In this document: piece after piece, positions 1 to 10,233 of the stretch
Numbering within the stretch: the stretch's first letter is position 1
Layout: each line of letters opens with the position of its first letter
NCBI GenBank assembly: GCA_050084515.1
Contig: CM114272.1
Span: 45,260,001-45,324,000 of the forward strand
Reading direction: 5' to 3'
From: Blasia pusilla
Taxonomy: Eukaryota; Marchantiophyta; Marchantiopsida; Blasiales
Length of the DNA: 64,000 bases
Made by a program: the position numbers and the translations under genes
Notes under the pieces: generated by a model
What the model saw: the letters and a program-made list of their open reading frames with translations, nothing else
What the model was told of the DNA's origin: nothing
The model's database searches: none

Positions 1-3
1 ATC

Positions 4-294
4 CTAGCACAACCAGCTCCCCTCGTGGTTTGGTAGGAGGTTGACCCCTCGACAAGAGTTCTCTATAGCCCCCGCTGATTCTGCAATTGAGTGGAAGTGT
101 CTGGCACAAGGCCCGTCGCAAAAAACCAGGTCTTCCCCATCATCATAGATTGCACAAATGTGGGCTGCCTTGTGCAGAACCTGGAGTGCACTGTATGGCG
201 CATAAGTGCTCACCTCGGGGGTTTTCTTGGCCTGGTATTTCATGCGCGCCATCCTTATACGTTGGTTACTCCTACATTTCGAGACAAAAGACAA
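4..294 (-). pseudogene. PHD-finger fragment, EDM2-like (partial, left edge)
   Basis: A 96-codon reading frame on the reverse strand contains a zinc-finger-like block: C-A-I-Y-D-D-G-E-D-L-V-F-C-D-G-P-C, then R-H-F-H, a spaced Cys and a final W-L-C. The spacing (C-x2-[Y]-x8-C-x3-C-x3-FH ... C ... W-x-C) is that of a PHD finger, and the wording resembles the PHD fingers of plant EDM2-type chromatin proteins. The second zinc ligand is Tyr instead of Cys, and a TAG stop (positions 4-6) falls directly after W-L-C, before the last expected Cys. It is therefore a broken exon or a captured fragment. The start is unresolved and the rest lies beyond the left edge. It differs from the retrotransposon PHD at 2961-3103. 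No neighbouring exon could be recognised. Confidence 0.45.
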
Positions 295-299
295 TAAGA

Positions 300-1700
300 T
301 TAGGAATAGGTGTAGAAATTCAATGGATCCTTAAGGATCACAATTCGGGCATGGAAAAAAAGCTAAAAAATAGATGTCAGTGGATGTGGAGGTTACCTAT
401 AGCCTTCACGATACTCGGATTTCCAATAGTCAATCCTTTGGTACTTGTACATAGAACAAGTTAAAGTTAAGTAGCATAAGAAGCAATTGTTTCTACAAAA
501 ATCATTACTTCTTATTACTTATTTGGTTGCATACGTCCCCATAAAAGCGTCTTTTATCGTCCAAGGTCAAGAGTGTACACACACCATGCCCCCTCAAAAT
601 AAGCCCAATTCCATCAATGGAGAAAAAAATAGTGACTCAATCAATGACTGGCAAAAATGGATCCTCTTATTGTCTTCATGTTTACAATTACAAATGTTAT
701 CCGTATGCCATATGAAGGGCCTCAAGTTAGGCTACAGATTTTACTCGTTGCCATACTGCAGCATCACGACATATGTTTAGGTAGCATATGAAAACTTTCC
801 CAGAAATTGTTCTACGACTTGAGCGAATGCATACTAAGTCCCCGAGGTCACAACTTCCCAAGTATTACAATACTCAAGAATAACCTCTACCGTGTGGCCA
901 CCAATAGAACGCGCATATTCAATGATGGCTGTGCCTTCCTAACAATGGGATGATCCTCCCCAGGGAGAACCCCCCTTGCATCATGACATATATGAAGAGT
1001 GACTTTGCGGGTGACCCCAAGCATTAGCCATGCTAATAGTGCTCCTCTATCCTCCCTCCACATAACAATGTCTACAAATTGCACATACACGTGGCGATCT
1101 TCTAAGCGGAATAGCCAATTCCTAGTCTACCTTTGTCGCCCATTTGGGGTCCAATAACGGTCAGAGTAAGCATGAAAGTAAAAAATGTTTGCCCTTGCAG
1201 ATTCTGGGAGGGCAAGGATACGGTCCAAGAGACTAGTAGGCCTCCTTATGGTAAAGATCTTGAGCTTCACTTCAAAAGGAAGGCTCCTTCATCTGGATAA
1301 AAAGTACTCTGAGTCGTTTTGAACCATTGGTTGGAACGAAACACCTGCCATCACTCTGATGCCATCCAGAGACATGAAGGATGTTACATTTCTAAATATT
1401 TACTAATGAACAAAAGAGTAGTTCAGAACTAAGTATACAAAGAAGTCACCATACAGATCGTTGACCTCTCCCTCAAGTATCCACCTATGGATCCATCCTC
1501 TATCTTGGTACAATGGATCTTTGATATTGAGGAGGGATTATTTTTATACAACTCTTGGATTTTTGTTATTGCACCATTTGACGCACATGTCCATTAAGAT
1601 ATCCAATAAGTTCCTATGAAAAAATCCCATGAATTTCAATCAGATTTCATACCTTTTTAACCGCGTTCAAGGAAATCGTAGCTTCCAAATTTTTATACCT
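300..1700. other. No gene recognised
   Basis: Only short, unconvincing reading frames on both strands. No domain, repeat family or RNA gene was recognised. Probably decayed repeat or intergenic DNA. Confidence 0.4.
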
Positions 1701-1711
1701 GCTTACTATAT

Positions 1712-1800
1712 GCTCTGACTCCTTCAAAGCTCTATCAGCCACCAACGCTCTGACTCCTTCAAAGCTCTATCAGCCACCAACGATTATAACAGTTGGTGGC

Positions 1801-1806
<6 letters not shown>
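1712..1806. repeat. 35-bp tandem duplication ending in a hairpin
   Basis: A 35-bp unit occurs twice head to tail (1712-1746 and 1747-1781). The last 15 bases of the second copy (1767-1781) are repeated in inverted orientation at 1792-1806 after a 10-base spacer, giving a perfect 15-bp stem. The stem runs straight into an (AG)n tract. Confidence 0.85.

Positions 1807-1843
<37 letters not shown>
1805..1843. repeat. (AG)n microsatellite
   Basis: About 19 uninterrupted AG units directly abutting the hairpin at 1767-1806. Confidence 0.95.
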
Positions 1844-1847
<4 letters not shown>

Positions 1848-2214
1848 TAAAGATCGGGACTGCACCGGCGCTCACTCTGCTGCTAGAGATTCTACATGGA
1901 AATATCATGTCCTACGCCTCGCACTCACAATCACATCAGTACGAATCAAATTAAACAACGAGAGAGGAAGAAACACTTGACTTCAGTCGGGCTGCCGCAA
2001 GTTGGAAAAGAGAGGGAAGCACGGACGCTTCAAGGCGGGGTAGTGAGGGAGGATGAAACACGGACTGCAACACAGTCCACGAGGTCCGAAATATTAGGGT
2101 TAAGATTAAATCCTACGCTCATAGGCGTGTAGGGGTTAATTTCTTTCCTTAGCTTCCTAATTAGTGAAAGCGGCCCCTAGTGGCAAATAAGTATCTAATT
2201 GTTACTCCTCTACC

Positions 2215-2756
2215 GTGTGAATAATTCTTGAGTCACCTCTCTCATTTTGGAGTAACAAAGAGTAATTAAATTGACTCCAAGTAACACGAGTCACACCCAT
2301 GTGGGTTTAAAACCACCCCTTTTCTACTAGTGAAGCCTCGTCCACCCTGCGCTATCAAGGAATCCAAATACTAGGACCTAGTTCTAACTTACACACATGA
2401 GCAAGAATGGTACTCTAAGGGTCCAACATGAGAAAGATGGCTTGGGAAAGCCATCATCCTCCCTTATATAGGGTTGGGAAGAGCCAAAAGGCTCTTCCCC
2501 CAAAAATGGCTATCCTCTTGGTAACCTGCGCACATAGGTTACTAAGGGTGGATGACCTGCTCAACAAGTCACCCAGTTGTGAAAGACCTCATCAAGAATA
2601 TTTTCAGAAACAACGTTCCTGACACAATGGACCTATCCTCAACCTCATCCAACACCGTGCGACAAAGCTACACTCAAGAAAGTCTATTGGCTCCTTTGCC
2701 CTATCCATGATAGATCTCGGCCTATTGACTACTCAGATGTGACAGCTGTCATGCGC
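2215..2756 (-). repeat. Probable 3' LTR of gypsy copy A (repeat R2)
   Basis: This stretch matches 20.93-21.79 kb in blocks: the CTCGTCCACC..CTATCAAGGAATCC block near 2336-2370, the AGGGTTGGGAAGAGCC block near 2468, and the AACAAGTCACCC..GTTGTGAAAGACCTCA block near 2560. It sits just beyond the pol 3' end of copy A. The matching block in fragment D sits upstream of gag. One copy on the pol side and one on the gag side is what an LTR should show. On the reverse strand the inner edge begins TGACAGCTGTCACATC at about 2750, consistent with a 5'-TG LTR start. The outer edge is not resolved. Confidence 0.5.
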
Positions 2757-2960
2757 ATACACATTGCTACATAACATACATCATTGGTCACATCCACACC
2801 ACACAACACCAATCTTCCCCACACACGAGTAGATCCACACATGTTTAGAAATCAACTCATACATATACATGGAGATCACATAACCGCCCCCCTAGCTCGC
2901 AATTGGATCTCCCTAACTCTAGATAGAAAATATCACATCTCCTTGATATGACCTACTACC

Positions 2961-3103
2961 CTATACACATCTCAAACATATCCATAATTCCATGGGAACT
3001 ACATCAAGAGAAGGGGGGTCAGACATGACATATGCCACCCTCGAGAACAACCATCACATACCGACATGGTGGCTGCACCCCTCGCAGATCCGCACAACAT
3101 ACG
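2961..3103 (-). pseudogene. C-terminal PHD finger of gypsy copy A
   Basis: The reading frame contains M-L-C, eleven residues, then C-D-G-C-S-R-G-W-H-M-S-C-L-T-P. One frame change (near 2999-3005) leads on to W-I-C-L-R-C-V and a TAG stop at 2961-2963. This is the PHD pattern C-x2-C-x11-C-x2-C-x4-H-x2-C-x(~14)-C-x2-C with the conserved Trp two residues before the last Cys pair. The first Cys reads Arg here (Cys in copy B); the other seven zinc ligands are present. The finger is the last thing encoded before the stop. PHD fingers read histone H3 tails, so a role in choosing integration sites, as proposed for chromodomains of chromoviruses, is an inference. Confidence 0.8.
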
Positions 3104-3489
3104 CCTCAAACCTCCATGTACCAATACCAAGCTTGCATCCACTGTCTTATCCACATTTGGAAGATGACATGGCATATAATTGTGCACATGATCCTTCCAA
3201 ACCATACCATCCCATCCCTCCAACATGAGGACTCCGGTTGGTAATACCTTGTGCACACGTGGGATTGTGTGCCATGTACTGACATCTAGCGTCGTGGATG
3301 CCGCTTGCTATAAATACACGTAATCTCCAAGATGAAACCTCCTAATCCATGGACGATAACCTCCTCCACGAATGGTCGCGTACCTCAATGTATCTCTATG
3401 TTGAGCAATAGCTAAGTTCTCAAAGGCCATAGGCATAACTCTACGAAAAAATCTCCGTCCTCTGAGAACACGCTTGTACCCACACATCT

Positions 3490-4160
3490 AGATCATCAAG
3501 ATCTAACACCTCTGCCATGTCACGCCAAATAGCTGCAGGTAAATCTGGCTCTCTCCCAAAGAGCAAAAAGTATGATGAAAATGATGCAAAGGATTCATAC
3601 CGACTAAAGCGATAACCCATAGCCAACCATGGCAACTGTAGATCCCACTCCCTCAATTGTCTATGCTATAAGCCATACTTGCGCAATCCTCTCTTCACTG
3701 TCTGTACTTCTCTCTCCGCCAACCCATCCACCTCAGGATGATCTTCGGACGTGGTGCGGTGATCTATCAGCGCCTAATCACACAAGACCTAAAACTCTCC
3801 CCTGAACCTTGTACCCTAGTCAATCAACACCTCCGCCGGTGCACCAAAGTGACTAAACACATAATCTAGAAATGCATAAGTTGTTCCCTCACTCGCCTTG
3901 TGTGATAATGCCACCAACTCTATCCACTTGGAAAAATGCTCCACCATGACCAACACGTACTTGTGATGACGCCCCTTCAATGGCAAAGGTCCCACGAAGT
4001 CTAAAATCCACCGATAACCTAAACCCATAATTGGCAAAGGATGTAACTATAGAGTGGAGCATTGAAGGATGCTCGCACTCTGTCACATACCATACATGTG
4101 TCCACAAACTATTGTACCCTAGTATGCATGCCGCGCCACGAATACTAAACCTGGAGTAAG
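3490..4160 (-). pseudogene. Integrase of gypsy copy A
   Basis: A Cys pair (D-T-C-M-V-C-D-R) at the 5' side fits the end of the integrase HHCC zinc finger. The core follows: L-D-F-V-G-P-L-P with the first catalytic Asp, L-I-D-(stop)-G-T-R-F with the second Asp, and D-H-P-E-V-D-G-L-A-E-R with the catalytic Glu. The C-terminal part (3441-3656) reads W-D-L-Q-L-P-W-L-A-M-G-Y and F-L-L-F-G-R-E-P, typical of gypsy integrases. TAG/TAA codons interrupt the frame after the second Asp and near the Glu. Downstream the linker into the PHD finger contains K-D-H-V-H-N-Y. Confidence 0.8.
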
Positions 4161-4599
4161 TTGTAAGTACGCTTTACTCCAAAATTCCCCAACTCCTCAT
4201 GGGCATGTCACACTACACATGCTTGCTCGGAAGGATGAGCTACCATTTGTATCCTACCATCTCCCCATACGTGCAAAATGCAAATTCCCTCCCACATGAA
4301 CCTCTTGGCTCTCTGCAGGATCCGATCCCGCTCTCTAACACTCATTGTGCTCGCTATGACGCCAGTGCATAGAACTCCACAACCTCCACTACGTCATGGA
4401 TATCAGGACCACCTGTCGCCTCCTCACTGACCTCGGGATCCAAAGACTCATCATCTGAACCTACCACTAGAGTAATCATTATCTACGATTGACCTACCAT
4501 AGTCAACCAACAAAGATAGGCAAATGCATGCCAACCGGGCACCATCTCCTCAACACTCTCTCTATGCCATCGAGCTCATGTTTTGTCTCTGTGACTTGG

Positions 4600-6030
4600 A
4601 CATGGGTTACGACTCAACCCATCCGCATATTGGTTCAGTCGACCTAGCTAGTGAACCACCTTGAATTCATACTCATGTAGTAATAGAGCCTACCTGTCAA
4701 GCTTTCTTGTAAGCTTGTGGGACTCCATCAACCACCTCAACGACTAATGATCAGTGATAAGTGTGAAAGGGTTGTCGAATAAATAGCACTTGAAATGTGC
4801 CACGGCCTACACTGCAGTCAAGCACTCTCCCTCGTAAGAACTGTACTTTGCCTCTGCAATGTTGTTGGATCGGCTTGCGTAAGCTATAATGAACTCTCTC
4901 TCCTTGTCATCCCTCTGAGTAAGCACTGCTCCTAGACCCAACATGCTCCAATCCGTATGTAACTGGAATGGGCGACCCCTAACCGGTCTCTGTAAAATGG
5001 GTGAGGATGTCAACTTGTCCTTGAGCTCTTGAAATGCTTGCTCTCGATCATCTCCCCACAACCAAACATGATCAAGTCTCGTCAACAAGGTCAAAGACTT
5101 TGCGATCGCACTAAAACCCTTGATATACCGTCGATAGAAGTTCGCCAGTCCAAGAAACGCTTGGACTCGACTCACATCTGTAGGGCGTGGAATCTACGCA
5201 ATAGCCTCCACCTTTGTCTTCTAAACACCTAACCCACTCGGGTATATGGTATGTCCCAAGTACTCAATCTGCTCTTGAAAGAATCTGCACTTGCCTGGAT
5301 GTAACCTCAATCCATGTAACTGTAATCGACGAAACACCTCCTCTAGGTGTCGCTCATGCTCCTCAACCGTGGAACTGAAGATAAGAATATCATCTATGTA
5401 GCATCGTACAGAATCCAAGCCAACCAAGATCCTATCCATCATTTTTTGAAACCCCGCAAGTGCGTTCTTGAACCCAAATGGTAAGAACCGCTACTGATAC
5501 AAGCAATCTCTCCCAAACCGATCTATCCCCCAGAATGTTGTCTTCTCCTTGTCCTCCAACCTGATAAGAAGATGATGATAGTTTGCATGGAGATCTTAAG
5601 TACTGAAGATCTTTGCATGCCCTACCGCATCAAAGATCTCTTCAGGAGTAGGCATGGCGTACTAATCTAACCTTGTTTATCGGTTGATAGGACGACAATC
5701 TCCACACATCCGCCTATCCGTCCAATTGCCATACATATCCTTCTTTTCCGGCATGACTGTGTCAGATGCGTACTTCCCATGTAATAACTCCACAAGTCCT
5801 GCCTCCAACAAGTCTTGACTCCTACTCTGAATCAAGGCTCGATCCATATCAGAATACCTGTAGGATCGACAAAAGATTGGCATATCACTAGCCAACTCAA
5901 TTCGTATCCCAGGACCCTTCAGCGTACCCAAGTCTCTCATATTGAAGGCAAAACAACTAACATGCTTTCTTAGAAACCTATGAACTCGTCGTTGCTCTCC
6001 TTCTATCAACTTGAGACCTATCACAGGCTC
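4600..6030 (-). pseudogene. Reverse transcriptase and RNase H of gypsy copy A
   Basis: The RT N-terminal part (5677-6024) includes R-M-C-G-D-C-R-P-I-N-R. The palm follows (5221-5442) with the catalytic motif C-Y-I-D-D-I-L-I-F. Then comes the connection/RNase H start (4807-5175) with F-L-G-L-A-N-F-Y-R-R-Y-I and L-H-T-D-W-S-M-L-G-L-G-A-V-L, and S-Y-E-G-E-C-L. The HTDW segment supplies the first RNase H Asp. Pieces lie in different frames with stops between them, so the protein is not made. This copy keeps the palm; copy B has lost it. Confidence 0.88.
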
Positions 6031-6324
6031 CTAAGTCTCCATCGTGACCTCACTAAGAGAGGACGCAACCTCCGGTTTTTGTTGTTATGTAGCAACCCTA
6101 GCCACCTCCATAATAGCCACTCCACTCTAACCTCCTACACCATGCTTCACATCCAGAAAATGAACATGTGCTACTCTAGCCGCCTTTGCACTCTCCGCTC
6201 GATCAACGACCCAGAAAGTCCATGGGTGCCTATCTCTCCTCGTACCGCCCCCATCCAATGCCTGTACAGACCCTGTAGGCAATGCTCCAACTCGTGGACG
6301 TGACGGCATGGATGATACTCACAT

Positions 6325-7353
6325 CCGTCTCTGCTCAACCATACATAGATTGACTATCCATGTGAGACAATTGAGGTCCATTTCCTGCCCCAACACATAT
6401 CTCCAAGATGCCTCACTCAAACCTGGCACTGCCCTAGTACCTGTATCGAACCCTATGGCGCACTCGGGCTCATCTGCTGTAGGCTCCCCTAATGCTTGGA
6501 TCACCTCATCCCAAATCATGCCTCGCCCTCCCTGACGAAAGGCATGGGATGTTGGAAAGCTCACCAATGTAGGTAAGGCTGCCCTCAACTCCCCCACCCT
6601 ATTGGCCATCGCCAATGGTGGTCTATCATCCCGTGTCACCACCTCAGATTGACGCCGTGAGCCCAAAATGACATCCATTGTGAGATGTGGTGCTCTCTGG
6701 ACTCCATCGTATGCTCAACTCAGTACCTTTGATGGAATCAAGTTTGTTCACCACAGTCGTGGACGATGGCCTCGTGATCCAACTCTCTCTGCATCTAACA
6801 ACACAACAAGTCCCAACCAAGACCTTCTCTGATGCACACTCGTCATCACACGTGCACGAGTGTCTCCCAAAAATGGCACATTTTCCAAAATGTATGTCGG
6901 AGAACATGTCTGACTCTCTTGCAAGTGTTGTACTACTTGTAGCATCTCTCAAAAAATCCATGACCTCGGATCCTGCAATCCAAACCCTCGGCCAACTGAT
7001 GAATGACCCTGACATGGCCATCTAGCAATGACCAAATGAATGGTGCCAACTCTATCCAGATCTTGCGCCCCCACCAAAGAGATGTCGGCGGGTAGTGTAT
7101 GTTGCTATCCCCGTACTGCAGATACTGGAAACAACTTAGGAAACCTCTAGACCAATCTGGCCACGTGACATAGTGCTACTCGCCACGCGGTCTCATCTCT
7201 CTCCACATAAAGGTACTGATGCACCCGTATGCCCGCCTGCAATACCGTAGCCAATCCGGTGCTAATCCCTCCGAAGAGATCTAATGCCATAATACCCTCC
7301 TGTGGACATTGCCACACAACAGGTGTGGTATCCAGTAGGATCAATGTCTCCAC
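6325..7353 (-). pseudogene. Cytosine-5 DNA methyltransferase domain in gypsy copy A
   Basis: C5 methyltransferases add a methyl group to cytosine using S-adenosylmethionine. Motif I is A-L-D-L-F-G-G-I-S-T-G-L (7147-7353), followed by Q-Y-L-Y-V-E-R-D-E (motif II region). Motif IV reads I-A-R-W-P-C-Q-G-H-S-S-V-G with the catalytic PCQ intact at 7009-7017. Motif VI is Y-I-L-E-N-V (ENV at 6877-6885). Motif VIII is G-S-R-G-H-R-P-R-L-W with T-N-L after a stop. The motif IX region is L-P-T-L-V-S-F, and motif X is V-L-G-Q-E-M-D-L-N-C-L-T-W-I. The order I-IV-VI-VIII-IX-X is canonical, so it is not the permuted DRM type; the SRxHR..TNL wording is nearest DNMT3-like enzymes. TGA codons and frame changes break it. 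It lies between protease and RT. Confidence 0.85.
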
Positions 7354-7439
7354 TCTAAGAGCCTGATCACCACCTTACTCTCGCTACTTTGGGATCAAGG
7401 CATGACTCCACGCTTGCCTCACGAGGTCGTCGAAACTCC

Positions 7440-8025
7440 TCTATAGCTCTCGAGTTGTACCCCACAATGGTGAAAAGGTCTTGCGAACATGGGAAGAGAC
7501 ACCCGCCATGGCCTGTCTCTTCGTGGGACTATCCGCTACTAGGACATCCTCCACATGTGCATTCCCCTCCAACAACTCTCTTGGCCAGCTAACACTACCC
7601 GTGAAAGTTGCCAACGTGGTCACAGACTCGTCTCGTGCTTGACCACCGCGATCCGCAAACTGCACGGGTAACTGACTCATCCGCCCGTCATCTGACCGCC
7701 ACCCTGGCCGATAAGCAATGTTCTCCTCCCATAAGTCAAGAATGAATCCTAGGGGATAAAACATTGTACTCCCCATCAACATATTGTACGACTCAAGTGG
7801 TGTCGTAATCGCACATATGCGCACCATAGCACTAACCGTTGCATGCTCTGGATGGACTCTGACAACTATCTTCTATTGAGTCATATATTGCATGGGTGAC
7901 ATGCCCCCAATCGAGGTCTGTATTTGGAAGGAACAAGGCTCACTTTCGGCCTTCCGTAACCCCAACGCTAAACACGTCGCCTTCCCTAATATCAAGGGTT
8001 GCGCTCTCGAATCAAGTAGGACGCA
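7440..8025 (-). pseudogene. Retropepsin-like aspartic protease of gypsy copy A
   Basis: The active-site region (about 7960-8020) reads L-L-D-S-R-A-Q-P-L-I-L-G-K-A, where copy B has L-D-S-G-A-Q-P; the catalytic D-S-G has become D-S-R. The protease C-terminal flank (7441-7827) reads I-T-T-P-L-E-S-Y-N-M-L-M-G-S and F-Y-P-L-G-F, matching the same part of copy B. Protease processing of the polyprotein is known for the family; here it is dead by active-site change and frame breaks. Confidence 0.7.
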
Positions 8026-9009
8026 CTACGGGTGGAATATTGTCCTCGGCGGACTAACCAAGCAAAATACTCTAGCTCGATTATCCAGTAACACTACGCC
8101 AGGTGTCACCACTGCTCGCTCTATGGCTGGGCGAGCTAGCATATCTACCAACTTTGCCGCCGCCGCATGCCATGACTCTATGGGGGACGTCCCGAGCACC
8201 TGCTCCGAGGGCGAGTCCACCACCTCCTCAACTACCTCTGAACAAGAGGCAATCATCTCTCCACGCTCACACAACATGGCGGCCAGCCAGAACACCTCAG
8301 CTGGTCCAACTCTCGTCATCGCCAACTCTATGGCGGAAAATAACAGAGTTTGGCTCACCCTAGTGGCCACCTCCAACACTATGGTCGACACTGACTCCAC
8401 TTGAGCCGGCATAGGAGTTGTCACTCCAACTCCTCATGACGTCAACGCAACTGCCTAACCTGTAGGCACCGTTGGTTGTCGAGGCACCATCGATGGTGTG
8501 TGTAGTGCCTCCGACAATATGAATGACTGTGGAACCTTGGCCTGCCGCCCATCAACCCCCTCAAGTGGGTCAATCTCAACTCCACCTCTCGATGGCTCAG
8601 TGCCTCTCGCAACACCTTGAGTCACCACTACAAAAGCCTCAACCGGAGCTGCACTGCACATAAAGCCCATACTAGCGAGATCCTCACCCAGGTTCTGGTA
8701 AGAGGTAGAAGCTCGAGCCACACTAGTTGCTTGCGGCTCCGTGCCTTCCTTGAGTTGCATCATTGTCATGGCAGCAATCCTCTGCTCCAACTGATCGATG
8801 CATGAGAGAAGTGTCGGCTCTGGTGCTCCTGCTCCATCTCCTCTAGCTGGTGGTGGTCCTCTACCACCACATTTAGGAACAACTCCCCAACCTCCTCTAG
8901 GACGACCGTCCCTAGGCCCTCGGCCTACCTCTCGACGAAGGTAAAAACATATGTCCCTAGTGTAACCATATCTATGGCAATAGTCACATTGATACTGTGG
9001 TAGGGCCAT
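8026..9009 (-). pseudogene. Gag C-terminal region with altered zinc knuckle, gypsy copy A
   Basis: Frames at 8455-9009 and 8026-8424. Near the N-terminal end (about 8950-9000) the motif C-D-Y-C-H-R-Y-G-Y-T-R-D-I-C has exact CCHC spacing (C-x2-C-x4-[Y]-x4-C) but Tyr replaces the zinc-binding His. The knuckle is followed by a Gly/Arg-rich stretch (G-R-G-P-R-D-G-R-P-R-G-G) and a long, Thr/Pro-rich linker leading to the protease. Copy B keeps the His at this spot (Y-G-H-T) but has a stop in the knuckle. Confidence 0.65.
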
Positions 9010-9170
9010 CCTCTGTGTCTCTTGAGCAATCGAAAGCGCTCGTGGTCCTTTCCCATGCTATGTGCAGTCTCTTTGCCTATAGGCCCCTCCACACGTCCAA
9101 CAAGACAACATCGGTCCCTATTGGGCAACATATGTAGGTTCGAGTCGTTGCCTCATAGGCTCACGGTTAT

Positions 9171-9296
9171 CGTGTGCATACATATTGCTACACAACATAT
9201 ATTGTTCTCACCAAACACACACACAAACACACACGATCCCATGCTAACTCATGGCATCCAAACAACAAGACAAGAAGTACCAAAATATCTCCAATA
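9171..9296 (-). repeat. Extra copy of the family's 3' untranslated segment
   Basis: About 125 bp (CACGATCCCATGCTAACTCA ... CCAAAATATCTCCAAT) that recurs at about 9800-9925, so it flanks repeat R3 on both sides as an imperfect direct repeat. In copy B this segment belongs to the stretch after the PHD stop codon. Confidence 0.7.
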
Positions 9297-9795
9297 AAAT
9301 AAGATCCAATCTCTCTCACAACACCATAGTTCTCACATGTGTGTAGTCTCACATATCTCTCTCTATGTCAAACCAAACCCACTCTCCTAATGAGAGGCTT
9401 GGGTTACACTCACAAGGGAAGAAACCATGGCTCCGCCGCCTTGTGCCAAGAGATTCAACAAAGAGAGAATGAGCTCTCAAGCTCTCTCTCCTTGAGGTAT
9501 ATCCCTCCTCTCTCCCAAGCTCTCTCCATGATAACCTATACTCCCAAGTCACCTCCTTGGCTCTTGACCTGATGTAGGAGGTCAAGGGCCACTTACCAAA
9601 AATAACATCAATCATATACTCAAAATGGTACTTACCAAATATAATAAGTTTCTTAATATGGCTCCAAATGAGCCGAAACGAAGGGAAAACCTACTCTCTC
9701 AGGTTTCCCGGGGCCTCTGTGGGTTGTCCTCAACCTTTTGAGTCTATTTTCCACTACTCACGAAGGCGCTCTACGAGATCCTGCCGATCTATCCT
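9296..9795. repeat. Dispersed repeat R3, first copy
   Basis: About 500 bp matching 19484-19972 closely: ATAAGATCCAATCTCTCTCA, AATGAGAGGCTTGGGTTACA and the CTCCAAATGAGCCGAAACGA block. It has no coding capacity. No clear terminal inverted repeats or TG..CA ends were seen. It sits between gypsy copies A and B here and next to gypsy fragment D at the other site. Confidence 0.8.
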
Positions 9796-10092
9796 AAAAG
9801 ACGTGATAGTGGTCGTACACAACATACATCGCTATCATTGAACACACGCACGATCCCATGCTAACTCATAACATCCAAAAAATGAGACAGGAAGTACCAA
9901 AATATCTCCAATCGCCTCCCTAGCTCGTGGTTAGGTCTCTCTAACTCCAGATAGCCATCAATCCCTAACTACCATGACATACATCTCTTGGACGTTAAGA
10001 GCAAGAAGTCCGGGTGCTCATGTGGCTCCATCGTTAGTCGCCTCTTTGTCATCCATGTCATAGACACAAGTCGGAATGTAGAAATACCTATT

Positions 10093-10233
10093 TTATGTAC
10101 ATCTTGGATACATCCATCGTCTGTGAGGAACCCTAGTGAAAGGTGGCGTCAAGCATGCCATATGCCATCCTCTCGAATATCCATCATAGACTAGCATAGT
10201 GGCTGCACCACGGGTAGAACCACACAACATACA
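10093..10233 (-). pseudogene. C-terminal PHD finger of gypsy copy B
   Basis: Forty-six codons ending at a stop (10093-10095): C-M-L-C, eleven residues, Y-D-G-Y, S-R-G-W-H-M-A-C-L-T-P-P, then R-W-M-Y-P-R-C-T. Spacing is identical to copy A without a frame change. Three zinc-ligand Cys are Tyr (both of the second pair and the first of the last pair), each explicable as TGT/TGC to TAT/TAC, while the first Cys, lost in copy A, is kept. Upstream in the same frame, K-D-H-V-R-N-C and L-R-C connect it to the integrase tail (10093-10335). Confidence 0.8.

Larger units (their letters stand above)
2757..9165 (-). mobile_element. Ty3/gypsy copy A carrying DNA methyltransferase and PHD finger
   Basis: Reverse-strand element in many short frames separated by stops and frameshifts. 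Order 5' to 3' (high to low coordinates): gag zinc-knuckle region (8455-9009), retropepsin (about 7440-8025), cytosine-5 methyltransferase (about 6325-7353), reverse transcriptase and RNase H (about 4600-6030), integrase (about 3490-4160) and a C-terminal PHD finger (2961-3103). Copy B at 9.8-16.6 kb repeats the same order. The element is dead: several in-frame TAG/TGA codons and frame changes occur in every domain. The gag N-terminal part and 5' LTR are not seen; at about 9165 the sequence changes to a piece resembling the 3' untranslated part of the family. Confidence 0.85.

Noticed and set aside
6325-7353. Reading the methyltransferase as DRM-type or as a DIRS-type adenine methylase
   Set aside because: The motif order is canonical, not permuted as in DRM, and PCQ with ENV is the cytosine-5 signature, not the adenine DPPY type.
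7892-8404. 170-codon forward frame opposite gypsy copy A
   Set aside because: It is the antisense shadow of the protease/gag region on the reverse strand, with no domain of its own.
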